This document shows, in pieces, positions 46,259 through 58,171 of a stretch of DNA of 64,000 nt; position 1 is the first letter of the stretch, and every line of letters begins with the position of its first letter. This DNA comes from Rhizophagus irregularis (lineage: Eukaryota; Glomeromycota; Glomeromycetes; Glomerales; Glomeraceae), in assembly GCF_026210795.1 (NCBI RefSeq), contig NC_089446.1:868001-932000 (forward strand), read 5' to 3'. The notes below the pieces were generated by a model. That model had not been told where the DNA came from, made no database searches, and was given only the letters and a program-made list of their open reading frames with translations. Made by a program: the position numbers and the translations under genes.

Positions 46259-46351
46259 TAAAGGTGCAAACTTAATGACGTGACGTAACTCTTAGTCGTC
46301 GTAGACGTAATTAGGACGTAACCCTAAGGGGAGGATAAGTTTGCACCCTTA
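46259..46351. mobile_element. Tiny hAT-type MITE, 93 bp
   Basis: TAAAGGTGCAAACTTA at the left pairs with TAAGTTTGCACCCTTA at the right. The flanks carry a perfect 8-bp duplication GCTACAAC (46251-46258, 46352-46359). The centre has several ACGTAA words. Confidence 0.85.
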
Positions 46352-46441
46352 GCTACAACAGGCTGAATATAAAAAGGTCGAAGCTCCATTAGCTTTTATA
46401 TCGGAATCGCATCAAATTTAAGATGGTAGGTTTAGCTTCCT

Positions 46442-46686
46442 ATCGAGTATCTTGCAACTTGTTATCAAGGAATTGCTTATGTTTTAAATGTTGAACAATG
46501 GAATAATGTTAACTCTGTATATGGAGATGTAAGTTAAGTTGTTTTCTTATTAACCCTATTATTATTTTTTTTTTTGAAAAAAAATTTGATATTAAATAAC
46601 TTTTGATTCAGATTCAATACTCGTTAAGAACACCATCAAGAGGGAACCCACAAGGTGTAATTTTATGTGATGAATTAATATCATAA
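46442..46686 (+). pseudogene. Two-exon gene fragment, unknown family
   Basis: An open stretch (IEYLATCYQGIAYVLNVEQW ..) at 46442-46528 is followed by a GT..AG intron (46529-46611) and a second stretch (IQYSLRTPSRGNPQGVILCD) that stops at TAA 46684. The phases agree and the composition looks coding, but I see no complete gene upstream. Probably a decayed fungal gene. Confidence 0.4.
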
Positions 46687-46699
46687 TCAAAAATCTGTC

Positions 46700-48425
46700 G
46701 TGCGTTAAATACTACATTAATATGCTTGAATAGTGGTAAATTATCAACTTGATAAGGTATATTTGATTAGAATGAGCTGTCACTATTATTTATTAAGAAA
46801 TTTCTTTATGTTTTAATAAATTTGAATAATATTGTATCTGTACATAGGACATAAGATTATTGATTGTTAGTATTAAATGATATTTTAAACTTCTGATATA
46901 ATATAAGTTGTGAAGAATAGAGTTTTAGTAATTTTAATATAAATATCAGCAGTTGGGAAAATAAAGTTTGATTTTTTAATTTTAGATTCTTGATATCTTG
47001 ATATGCATTTGCTTATTAATGAGTTGAATGAGTTGTGGTTCATTTATAATGTAGTAAAGAACCAGTCTATTTATTTATTTTTAATGAAGTTGTGGAGTTG
47101 GTTTAAAGATTTATTATTTAATAAACTGTTAAAAAGTCATGCCTAAAGATCTATATTCTAATATTTTTGTCAAGAATGTATAGATTGTCCTATTGTATGA
47201 AATCTAAGGAGTTAGCTCTGAAATATTGCTAGTTGGTCAACTTTATCATTGTAATTGTCATTAACATATACTTTATTTGATAAGTAAATAATATAAGTTT
47301 CTATATTAAAAAGTTTTTAATTTTAATTGACATCTAGTACTATGATGAAAATAATTGTTGAATATATATACACAATTCACAGAATCTATATATATCCGTA
47401 TTAATATTAGAGAAGTGTAATTAAAGTAATAAAATAGCACTGGTCAGAATAGTCCATTTCGTCCAAATTTCAAATTGATGAATGTTGGACGCAAAGTACA
47501 GTTTGCCTGCCATTTGGCAATCACAAATCGGCAAAAATTCATTAAAAAATTGGAAATAAACTATTCGTTAACCTTTTACTAGTCATTTGTCCAAATTTAA
47601 AATTGCCAAATATTAGCAAAATTGAGTCTAATTTTGTCCAATTATTAATGATTTTTATGTATTTAGCTTATTTTTAATTTTGTAATAGCAATCAATTAAT
47701 TATATTTTATTATTTCACTTTATTAAAATTACATATTAAAAAGTATTATATTAAATTTCTAATATTTACAGTATTTGTCTATTTACATCTACCATCTACT
47801 ATCTACCCATTGTCAACCATCCATTGTCAACCATCCATCATCTACTTATATATTAAATTTATATATAATATTACTATTGTAAAAAAATAGTATTTCATTA
47901 ACATTTTTGCTAGTAATCAAATTATTTTATTTTTATTATTTTAAAATTCGTTTTTATTTTCTTTATTTTATAACAATAAATTTTTTTATTATAATTATAA
48001 TTATCTTAATATTATAATAATTATTTTCTATATTTTAACTTCAATTTTTTAATCTTTAATTATCAGGAAATTTTTCCAAATAATATATAATGATATATAT
48101 CATTTTATTGATATTTATTACATTATTTATAAAATGTGATATTTATCGATAATAATCATACTTGTCAAGTAATATTAATAGGATAAATCAGATTAAATTG
48201 ACAATAATCATCTATATAGTTAAAAATTGATATTTATTCCTATTGTTAAAATCAATAATTATTACTACAGGTTAAATAGTGTTAAATTATTTATAGTTAA
48301 ATGTTATATTATTTCACTATTAAACAGCATTATATTTTTTCATTATTAAAAATGTTATTTTATTATTTTACTTAATAATGATTACATTATTTAATCTATA
48401 TTAAAAATTTATCTAATTACTTTGT
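46700..48425. other. Intergenic AT-rich DNA
   Basis: No gene is seen. A short CATCTACCATCTACTATC minisatellite lies at about 47785-47840. CACAAATCGGCAAAAATTC-like words near 47520 recall CACTA subterminal DNA. Confidence 0.5.
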
Positions 48426-48429
48426 TATT

Positions 48430-49335
48430 CTTCTTCAATTCCTACAAAATAAAAGCAAAAGAATTGTTAGTAAACAATTCCTAATAAGAAAATATAAAAG
48501 ACAAAACTAAAACAATAAAATTTTGCAGAAAAATTTACTATTTTTAAACTATAATGCTTTTATTGAATCCTTCAGAATCTATAAAAACATAACAAAAAAA
48601 TGTTATTTAATGTTTTTATTACTAAAAAAATAAAAATATGATAAGTTTTGCAAAGAAATTTATCATTTCCAATTTCTAGTATTTAACTAAAACCTGTAAA
48701 TAAAACTTACAATTAAGAGTTGAAAGAAATATTAAAATAGTTGTAATTTAAAAAAATTAAAATGTTTAAGTTTTACTTTATAACGAAACTTACCTAAGTA
48801 TCTATTGTTCAGTAATATCACTTAAAAGTCAAAACCTACAAAAAGAAATATTAGAAATTGTTACTATTAATATAAACAAAATAAAAAAATATTATAAATC
48901 CTCAAAAATCTTATAAGAAAAAAAAAATGAAATGTTAGAAAATACTTCTATTAATAAAATAAAAAAATTTAGTTTTACAACATAAATATTGCAAAACTTA
49001 CCAATTTCATATTTAAAGCTTAACATCAGACGAAACCTACAAAAAAAATAAAGAAAGTTAGAAATATTTCTTTAAAAAAAGCAAAAAAAGAAAAGTTTAA
49101 AGTTTCTTTCATACCAAAAAAATCTCTTATTTTCTCAAACTTTTCTAAAACTACCTATTATTCTAATCCAAGATCAATACTGAAGGGAACTTACAAAACA
49201 AATAGAATTGATGTCTTCTTAAAAAAAATACCAAAAAAAAAATTAAAATTTCAAAATTTAAACTTACCAATATCTTACCTTTAAAGTTGAAGAAAGTCTA
49301 AGGATTTCAAGTTACTGATTTACAAAAGAAAAGTC
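48430..49335 (-). other. Third, degenerate mini-exon/intron locus (minus strand)
   Basis: Read on the minus strand there are repeated GTAAGTTT donors (about 49264, 49001, 48793) and TTTTTGTAG-type acceptors (about 49037, 48836, 48437), with exons of about 35-45 nt such as GTTTCGTCTGATGTTAAGC. Some introns again have a branch-point motif between short inverted arms: GAATTGTTTACTAACAATTC near 48460 and AAAGAAATATTTCTAACTTT near 49060. It is less regular than the other two arrays and no transposon ends were found around it. No long frame. Confidence 0.55.
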
Positions 49336-49479
49336 CAAGTATTATCCAGATGTCATGAAGTTCATAAGCCCAAAAAGGTGATATTTAAAGTTCAAAACTA
49401 AAGGAACTGGATATTTATGAAAATTTAAAAACAAAAATTAAATCAAAGTTTTTAAGCTTTCTGCTTTAAAACTTATCTT

Positions 49480-49720
49480 AGGTAAAAGAAGAGATGAGAG
49501 AAAGAAAGGTAAAGAAAAAAGGAGAGGGTACAAAAAGTAGAATAAGATAGAAAGGTAAGAAGAGTGAGAAAAATAAAGAGGAAGAACTAGTATCATTTAA
49601 AGAAAATTGTGGCTAGAAAAATGAAAAAATGAAAAAGAAGTAAAAAAAGAAATAAATGAAAAAAGAAAAAAAGGAAAATGAAAAAAAAATGAAAAATAAA
49701 AAAAAGAATTTTACTGCATT
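49480..49720. repeat. Polypurine tract
   Basis: The plus strand is almost entirely A and G (AAGAAGAGATGAGAGAAAGA and similar) for about 230 bp. It lies upstream, on the minus strand, of the degenerate intron locus, which mirrors the polypyrimidine tract ahead of the first array when strand is taken into account. Confidence 0.6.
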
Positions 49721-49729
49721 CCTCTTTTC

Positions 49730-52040
49730 ATAATTTCTAAGGAAATTAAATAAAACATTTCATCTATATCTCAATATACATTCTTTATATTGGATTTACT
49801 TTTTCACTACAAATCCTAATATAGTTTTATTTCTTTAGAATTTTTCCAATTACTAATATAATATAGTAATTTATCAATTCATTATATTACTTATTTTCTT
49901 ATAATAAGCTTTAATTCATTCAGTTTTTAGATACTTTAAAACCTTTTTATCTATCTTCAAGTTTAGATCTTTAGGAATACCACATAGGTATCCAATTATA
50001 TTAAGATAGTTAAAATAATTTATATGTCAAACTATTACTAGTAATATCTGCCACTTGTTAGCATAGAAAAAAGGTATAAGTAATCAGATCATTTTCAAAT
50101 TTATCCATTTTTTCACTTAATTTGAATAGTGTTGTAAATGATTGTCAAGAGTTGATATGTTTTTTGATCAATTTTGGAAAAGCTCAAATAAAAATTTGAG
50201 TTGCATTTTATAATAATACTTAATGCATTATGCTTTATAATTAGATCATGAGTACAAGTACGAGTTGTTGTAGACAAATCATAATCATAATCATAATGTA
50301 TATGCTTATGCTTCTTTGACATCAAAAGAATAAAATTGCGATTTAGAGCTTTCTGTGCTACTTTTATTGTAAGTTAAGTTAGACCTTCAAAAAATAGAAT
50401 CATAGAGTAAAACTGATCTACATACATAAAAAAATAAAATTTTTTTCATATGATAATTATTTTTATTAATTAATAAATTAAATATCACTGTTAAAGTTTA
50501 AAAAAAAAATTCATACAAATTGTATTATATGAAAATTAAATTTATTTTTTATTTTTTTTTATACAATAAATACAATAAATTATTTTTATTAAATTACATA
50601 AAATTTTGATTTTAAAAAAAAATTTAAAATTTTTTTATTTTTTTTCATATAATTATTATTTTTATTAATCAATAAATTAAGTACCATTTAAAGGTTCAAG
50701 AAAAAATTCATACAAATTATATTGTGAAAATTAAATATCATTTTTTCATTTTTTTTTAAAAAGAAAATTATTTTCAATAAATATATTTTCTAATTTTTTT
50801 GTACAATAAATATAATAAATTATTTTATTATTTTTTTTTCATAAATTGAAATTTTTAATGATCTACTGTACATAAAAAAATGTCACTTGATTTATTTAAT
50901 TTTTTTTTTTAATAAAAAGAAAATTACTTTCAATAAATACTAACTGTCACCCATTGCTTTGCATTAGGACCAATGAGTTTTTTTAAATAGAAAGATTTAG
51001 TATTATAATGTAATACTAAGTAAGTTAAAGAAATTTTTTGTTTATAATTAAGAATTTAATATGGTAATAATTAGGTAACAAAAAAATATGTATTAAACTA
51101 TATTTATAATATTAGAATGATATAAATAATAAATTATTTTTAAAATAATATAGCTATTTATATTAATGATTTGATGTTTGAGTGTAGAGTGAAATTCAGA
51201 TTATTAAGAATTGTGAAAAAATAATTTTCAATAAAAGTTGATTAATTTTTTAGAAGTATTTTTGAAAAAACTTTAATATTATGAAAATACTACAAATATT
51301 TTTATTAATTAATTATAAATTTTATAATTATTTTTTATTATTTTATATTATGTTCAATTTTTTTTCAGTTTGAAAAAAAACAAAAAATTTAAAATTAATA
51401 ATCAAAAAAAAAAATTCTGATTAAAGTAAAATTTCATTAACTGAAATTGTATTAGTTGATTGGAATATCACGGATAAATAAATCAGGTGGAGGCATATCA
51501 CAGTCACAGGTTTTAATCATATTGCATGGAATTTCAAGTTACACAATTCAAATTATACTAATCCAAATATCAGACAAATTTTTTTGTAGTTTTTAGATAT
51601 ATAGATTTATCAAAAAATTTATTATAGATTTAATTACAAAATATCTATATAATTAAAAACAATTTCACTAAAAAAAATTTATCAAAAACATTGAAAAAAA
51701 CAATCTCATAAACAAAAAATAGTTTACACTAAATTGAAAAAAAAAATCTCAATAAATAAAAAAAGTTTTCACTAAATCAAAAAAATTCTCATTAAAAAAA
51801 AAATCTTGAAAAGGCTATAGGACATAGTTCTATAGTCTTGTCCTAAACCAAAAAAAAAAAATAAATTGTATTTTTTTGGTTAAAAAAAAATTTGATAAAT
51901 TCTGAATTTCTGATTAAAAAAAAATCCAATAAAAATAAAACAAAACAAAAAAGAATAAGAAAAAATTTTGGTTAAGTTAATCAAAAGAAACAATAATGAT
52001 AAAGAAAAATAAAAATTAATAAAAAAAAAGACTAAAAAGG
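49730..52040. repeat. Low-complexity AT-rich DNA with internal duplications
   Basis: Copies of a block with AATTCATACAAATTGTATTA and TACAATAAATACAATAAATT occur near 50505 and 50700. A block TGAAATTTTTAATGATCTAC .. TGTCACTTGATTTATT at 50868 recurs near 57150. A 70-residue minus-strand frame at 50113-50325 shows no family resemblance and I do not call it a gene. Confidence 0.5.
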
Positions 52041-52042
52041 TA

Positions 52043-52358
52043 CCGTATATCACGGGCCATAGTACCTATCCTCCCTATGCATAGTACCTTCCTTGAAAAT
52101 TTCATGGAATTGTATAGTACCTGAAGGGATATTTTACAATTATCTTATGATCTAGTTATCAGATTTGGGCCATCTTTTTTTTGTTTGATAGCTCTCATTG
52201 AGCTCTTCAAAATAAAAAAAGATTGTTCAAATTGGGCTAATAGATCGTGAGATATTCGCAAAAAACAGAATTTTTAAGCTTTGTTTAGTACTTGGGGGTA
52301 CAGGATCAAACCCCGATTTTTGCAAGATATCTGGGGTACTGTGATCTGCTATATACGG
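52043..52358. mobile_element. Tc1/mariner-type MITE
   Basis: Inverted ends CCGTATATCACGGGCCATAG (plus) and CCGTATATAGCAGATCACAG (minus) lie between TA dinucleotides (52041-52042, 52359-52360). The arms continue through AGTACC and a longer imperfect foldback. No coding capacity. Confidence 0.75.
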
Positions 52359-52939
52359 TAGTTTCAGTTTTTATGGTAAAAACTGAAAAATAAAAAAAAC
52401 TATTATTAGTTTGTGGTAACTAAGAAAATAGAAATAACTGCAAATAAATGCAATTAATAAGAAAAATTATACTTTTTTTTGTTAGTATTAATCCATCAGA
52501 ATAAAAAAAAATTAAGTTAAAATTTTAATTAAGTGACAGTTCGGTACCCAATAGGTAAAATTTAATAATAATGGTTTACGCAAATCATTGCCGAAAATGG
52601 CTAAAACCCGATTTTTGTTAGATTGACGTCTTCTCACGTGATATTTAATGAAAATTCTGAATACAGCAATAAATAGTGTCAATCCTAGCCAAGCCACTTG
52701 CAAAGTTTGAAATCGCTAAAGTTCATCGTCATCGACTTTACTATAGAGAAACACGACATTCCGACCGCAAATTTCCAGCTGATTCAAATATTGAGTGAAA
52801 TATTTTTGAATAATTTTAACCACAACCGAATTGTATTTGGTTTTTATTTGATTTTAAAGCCTTTATTTAGTTTTATTTATTAGTTTTTGCGTATAATTTC
52901 TTGTATTTCGTTCTAATATACAATTTACATTTCTGCTTA

Positions 52940-55900
52940 TTATAAAGAACTCTCATCACGAATATCTTTTACCATATTTTCTGTAGCTTGTTCTTTGAAG
53001 GTTCGTGCATAAGTTGAAATCCAATTTTGTATTGTTGTTATCTTAGGGACATCTTCAGCTTCTAATTCCCCAGATTCAACAAATTTCATCAATTCATTAT
53101 ACATATCCTTTGCTAACATCTTATCTTTTTGGTTGAGATTTCCATTCAAGAAAAAACTTTTTAACAACTCCTTTACTTTCTTTTTCATCCTTTTTCCTTT
53201 CCCTTTTCCTCCAAATTTTTGATTGCTTTTTAGCGTCCATCCCATAGGAAATTGAAATTTTACGTCAATAGAACTAATTCAATACAAAACATGTAAGAAA
53301 TTAATTTGAATTATATTTGTTTTAAACTTCACATTATTTACCTTGCATCTTCTAATTCATCATTTTCATTATTATTATCCATAAATTCTGGTACAATAGG
53401 ATCAACCGTATCTGTATCTATAGAATGCATTAGCCAAAGGCTCTTAACGAACCTAAAAAAAATATTTTTTACAATTGATCACCTGGCAGAGTTGGAATTG
53501 GAATTGTCCAAGCTGATTCAGGTTCAGTTTGTTCAGAAATTTTTGGATGGGGACGAACAATTGGTTTGGTGCAAAGTTTGGCAATTGTAGAAGGAGAGAA
53601 ATTGTTCCATGGTCCAAAATGTGGGAGTGATCGTGCACATATGTAACCTATCATTTCACCAGAAACTGGCCATTTCCAATAAAACAAGTTTGAAATGCCC
53701 TTTATCGTTTTGACATTTGATCCCAATTGATCTCGATCTGGTTCTAAATTTGCCAATGATGTACCAGATAAATGTTTAGCCGCCTCCACTATATCTTTTC
53801 CTTCACGAACATCATATCCAATTCGAACATATCTTCTAATTGAATGGGCAATCTAAAGGTAAATATGATTTTAATGTGTAATTTATTACACAGCAATAAG
53901 CAATAGAATACTTATTGCAGCATGATGGGAATCAATAGTTGATTTAGCTTCGCCTGGTTCAAGAAACTGCCAATCACGAACTTCAATTTGGTACCATTCA
54001 TTCCAATGTGCAATTATAGCCATAAGTTCTGATGAATGATAATGTGCTCCATTGTCTGACATTATTCTGATCCATTTTGGTTTATGTTTTATTGTTTCAA
54101 AAACAGCTTCAAATGAAGAGGCGGTAAACCAAGCATCTTACTTAGTATCAGTTGACCAGTGATCATAAGCTCTTATCTCTAATTCCTCACAATTTTCTTT
54201 TTTTCTAAACATTAAGATCGTATAAAGGGTCCATCCTCTTTTACCAAAAAACTCTGCCTTTGTTTCTCGAGCAGATCTTGGCAAAATTCTTATCTTGTAA
54301 TCAGCAACAAATAATGCACCATCCTCATCAAGACTTGCCAAAGTAGCTTTAAATTGAGAATTCAAATATATCTTTCGTGTTGAATGGGCCAAATAATACT
54401 GTAAGTGTTCTTTAGTTTCTTCTAAAGTAGCTATTTGATCTTCTTTTATATATAGATGCATGAATTCAAAAAATTCAAAAAATTGGTCACATTCTGAGCA
54501 TCGTGAGTTATGATTTTCAAGACAATTTCCAAAAGCATATGGCAAACAATGAGAAATACAAGAATCATGTTTTGTTGTACCATCAGCATTAACCACTAAT
54601 TCTCTTTCATAACCACGACGCAGATGACGTTTCAAAGCATCAATTTTTTGTAATACACTATTCTAATGATGTGATAAATAGGTAAATTACGATTATTATG
54701 TATTTTATTACAATAATATATTTATCAAAGAATATTTTTTTACTTACTAGTTGATCCTTTTGTAAAAATGTATTGCGTGCAATAGCTATTAAGGATTCAA
54801 ATGGAATATAGCCATAATCATTACAGGTAAGACAAAGTCCACCTATATCATCTCGATATTTAATATTACTGCAGTTTGCTAATCAACCCATAAATGATGT
54901 TTTTTTCATTCCATTAGGAAAAGTTTCTTCAAATTTTTTCCACAATTTAATTTTTTGATCACGCATATATAATATTGGTAATCCATTTTTATCAACCTGG
55001 TAAGAACTTTGTGTAACTATACTTCGATCTTGAAAAAACATTAAAAATTGTTTTTCTTTAACTTCTGACATACGTTTAACAGTTCTTTTTGTTTTTACTA
55101 AGGTTGGTACTCCTGGACCATATAGTCTTGCGTGTTTTCGTGCAGAATTGACTATATCATTTCCTACTTGATGAAAATAAAGAATTGAAAATCAATGATG
55201 AAGAATTGGGATTGATGACAAAGAAAAATTAGTGATTGGTGATGATGAAGAAATTGGAAATTGGTGACAAAGAAAATTTGGAGATTGGTGACGTGACAAA
55301 GAAGAATTGGTGACGAAGAAGAAATTGGAGATTGGTAATGAAGAAGAATTGAAGGTTGGTGACGAAGAAGAAATTGAAGATTTGTGACGAAAAAGAATTG
55401 AAGGTTAGTGACGAAGAAGAAATTGGAAATTGATGGTAAAAAGGTTTTACCTTAAGCTTTTCTTTGAGTTTTTTATATGTAAAATTTTCAGCAATAATTG
55501 AAAGAATTCTTATTTTTCCATCAATTCCTTTTTTATTTGCCTTTAAAGCTTCTTGCAGACTTTTCCAAAGTATTTCACCTTCACTATCAGGCTGAAAAGA
55601 AGATTTCTTTTCTACCAACAATAACATTCCTGATTTATAAAGATTTGCTAAATTGTCTCTATCAGATAAAGGATCTGGTGCTTTTGTCCAAAATTCGATT
55701 ATGTATTGTTTTTTTGTAAATGGAGTAATATTAATACAACCAGAGGCACGAAACATTGCTCGCCATGCACCTAATTCTTTTTCTTGAAACTGATAATTAG
55801 CTGGATAGATTTGAAATAAAATATTAGGAAATTGAATTATTGTATTATTTTGTTCGTACCAATTCTTAAATAATTTTGACCAATCTGAAAATGGACTGGC

Positions 55901-56743
55901 AATTTTACGAGTTTTTATTTGTTGTCTAAATATAAGATTCAACTTATCAATATCATTCCAATCATTGCTCGTACATGTGATTGAATTATTTCTTAACTTG
56001 TCCAATTCTTGTTGAACATATGAATTGGTAATTCCAAATAAAGCTGCCCCGTCAAACTTGTTAAGAATATTAATAGACTTCCAAATTTCGTCAGGAGTAA
56101 TTCCTTCGTTATGGTATTGATTAATATCGCCATCATAAACATCTAAATTACAATTATCTTCTATAGATTATACAAAAAGTGATTGTTTGCCCTTATATTT
56201 TGTTATAAGTGTAGAAAGAAATCCTGGACCAGCACCGTAACAACCTTTATGAGATGAAATACCAATTTGACTAACCACAATTAAAATTTGATCTATACGA
56301 ATAAAAATTGGAATAAATAAAATATCAGACAATAATTCATTAATAATTATTTCATCATCAAATCCCATAACAACCATTCCCGAATACTCTGTCTTATTCT
56401 TTCTAAAAACTTGTTTATACGTGTTGTTAATAGCTGCAGAAGCCGATTGTTGAATTCCAGAATCTTTGCCATTACAAAGACAACGAAAACTTGGCTTGTG
56501 TGTTTGTTTATTATCAAGAATTGTTATTGCAAAGTTCTCATCATTTAAACAGCAATTAATAGACATAAACATTTGATAGGGTATTGCTTTAATGCAGATT
56601 TGATTAGACTTAACGCTAGTTTCGCTAGTTTGGTTAAATTTGCGTGGTTCCTACCAATATCGTGCATGAATACCATAATGTAAGTCTTGTATAATATCTC
56701 CCTTGGCTAGAAGAGTTATTGTATACTGTTTTTTTTTACTCAT
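52940..56743 (-). pseudogene. DDE-type transposase-like gene, multiply broken
   Basis: A frame starts at 56743 (MSKKKQYTITLLAKGDI) and can be followed to the stop before 52940, with an intron at 54747-54663. It is broken by TAG (about 56650), TAA (about 56168), TGA (about 54884) and TAA (about 54140). A 262-bp minisatellite insertion (55174-55435) and a lost splice donor near 53905 add to the damage. Conserved parts include Cys-rich segments (CLTCNDYGY, CISHCLP .. CSECDQFF) and an RNase-H-fold core: VADYKIRILPRSARET, FFGKRGWTL, IMSDNGAHYHSSEL and LEPGEAKSTIDSHHA, which supply plausible D, D and E residues. The C-terminus is Lys-rich. I do not recognise the superfamily name. Confidence 0.72.
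55174..55435. repeat. Minisatellite inside the coding exon
   Basis: About nine units of 28-30 bp built on GAAGAAGAAATTGGAGATTG and GTGACGAAGAAGAAATTG lie between two copies of TTGATG. On the minus strand the host protein reads KPFYHQ before it and VGNDIVNSARK after it. The net length (262 bp) shifts the frame. The units resemble each other more than the host DNA, so this looks like a local expansion. Confidence 0.75.
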
Positions 56744-57019
56744 TAGAAAAATTTTAATATAAAGAACGGAACATTCCAAAAAACGGTTTTTTTATTAATA
56801 CAAAGCCCGTAAAATTAATTATAGATTGCCGATCATTTTATCCTAATGAGTGATGATTTATCCCTTAACTGAAAATATATTAGTTTAAAGATTGGTTATT
56901 ATAGTCGGTTAATTATGATATAATAAATACAAAATAAACTGAACGCAAGAATATCACACTTTTTAATGTTACACAATTCAAAGTTATTTATACAGGGCAA
57001 TCTAAATATGACAAAATTT

Positions 57020-57240
57020 TTTTAATTAGATAGATATTTAATTTTTTGTACAATAAATACAATAAATTATTTTTATTAAATTAATATAAAATTTTAACAG
57101 TAATTTTAAAAAAAAAGTTTAAAAAATCTATTTTTTTTTCATAAGTAAATTGAAATTTTTAATGATCTACATAAAAATTTTTTAAAATATGTCACTTGAT
57201 TTATTAATTTTGGCTTTTTTTTAAAAAAAATATTACATTA
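57020..57240. repeat. Dispersed repeat shared with 50560-50900
   Basis: TACAATAAATACAATAAATT, ATTGAAATTTTTAATGATCT and ATGTCACTTGATTTATT occur in the same order as in the 50.5-50.9 kb region. No terminal structure is seen. Confidence 0.55.
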
Positions 57241-57573
57241 CCAAATAAAATATTTTTGTTTTTTATTATTCAATAGTTACAATAATTATTATTAAATATT
57301 TACTATAGAATAAATAAATTATTATTTAATATTTACCATAGAATATCAACTATTTTAAAATTAACCAATTAAAATTTAGAACATTTTTACAGTGATAATT
57401 TGATGATCTACGTGAATAAAATTTCAATCTTATATAAATAATAAAATAATATTTATTCAATTACTGATTTTTTTTGTTGATTTTTATGAAAAAAAGTTAA
57501 AAAACGTATCATAGTTTTTATTTAATAAAAAAATTATTTGATTTTATTTTTTTTATTTTATACAATAATTAAA

Positions 57574-58171
57574 ATGATGGCAAATATTTTTTCATTTGAA
57601 AATTTATTAGCTAATCAACAAAATCCCAAACAATTACTAATAAATTTATTATATACTTGTCAAATTTATCTTTTAGACAATCAAACAAATTTTTATTATT
57701 TTATTATATATATATATAATAATAAAATACAAAATATAATTTTACATAAACATTTCATATGTTAAAAAATTTCCAAAAAAAAATTCCTATAAAATTTAGA
57801 TAATTATTTTCACATATAATTAAAATAAATTTCCCAACTATTTAATAAAAAACTTATATAAAGATTATTAAAAAAAATGTTTGTATTATTTTTTTATCTA
57901 TAGTAATCAAAAATACCAGCTTAACTTTTCATAATCTTATATATTACAAATTATAAGAAATCTACTGTGCCAAATTTTTTATTGGTTCTGCAACTGGCAT
58001 AACTGGCATAATAAAATTAAATGAAAATGATTCAATACAATCATTCAATATAACTAATTTTTATCCAATTGATCCTTCAACATCATGTTATATCCCAAAA
58101 CTAACAAATACTAGCCAAGTTCTATTAGTAAATAATTGTAAATTTTCGTTGGGAAATAACAATGAAATTGA
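57574..58171 (+). pseudogene. Possible gene remnant, two open stretches
   Basis: A short frame from 57574 (MMANIFSFENLLANQQNPKQ) ends at 57765. A further open stretch at about 57967-58171 reads CAKFFIGSATGITGIIKLNE .. YIPKLTNTSQVLLVNNC and ends near a GTAAAT that could be a donor. Composition looks coding but I recognise no family and no complete gene. They may be unrelated. Confidence 0.3.

Noticed and set aside
50113-50325. 70-codon minus-strand frame
   Set aside because: Short, low in complexity, no family resemblance, in AT-rich repeats.
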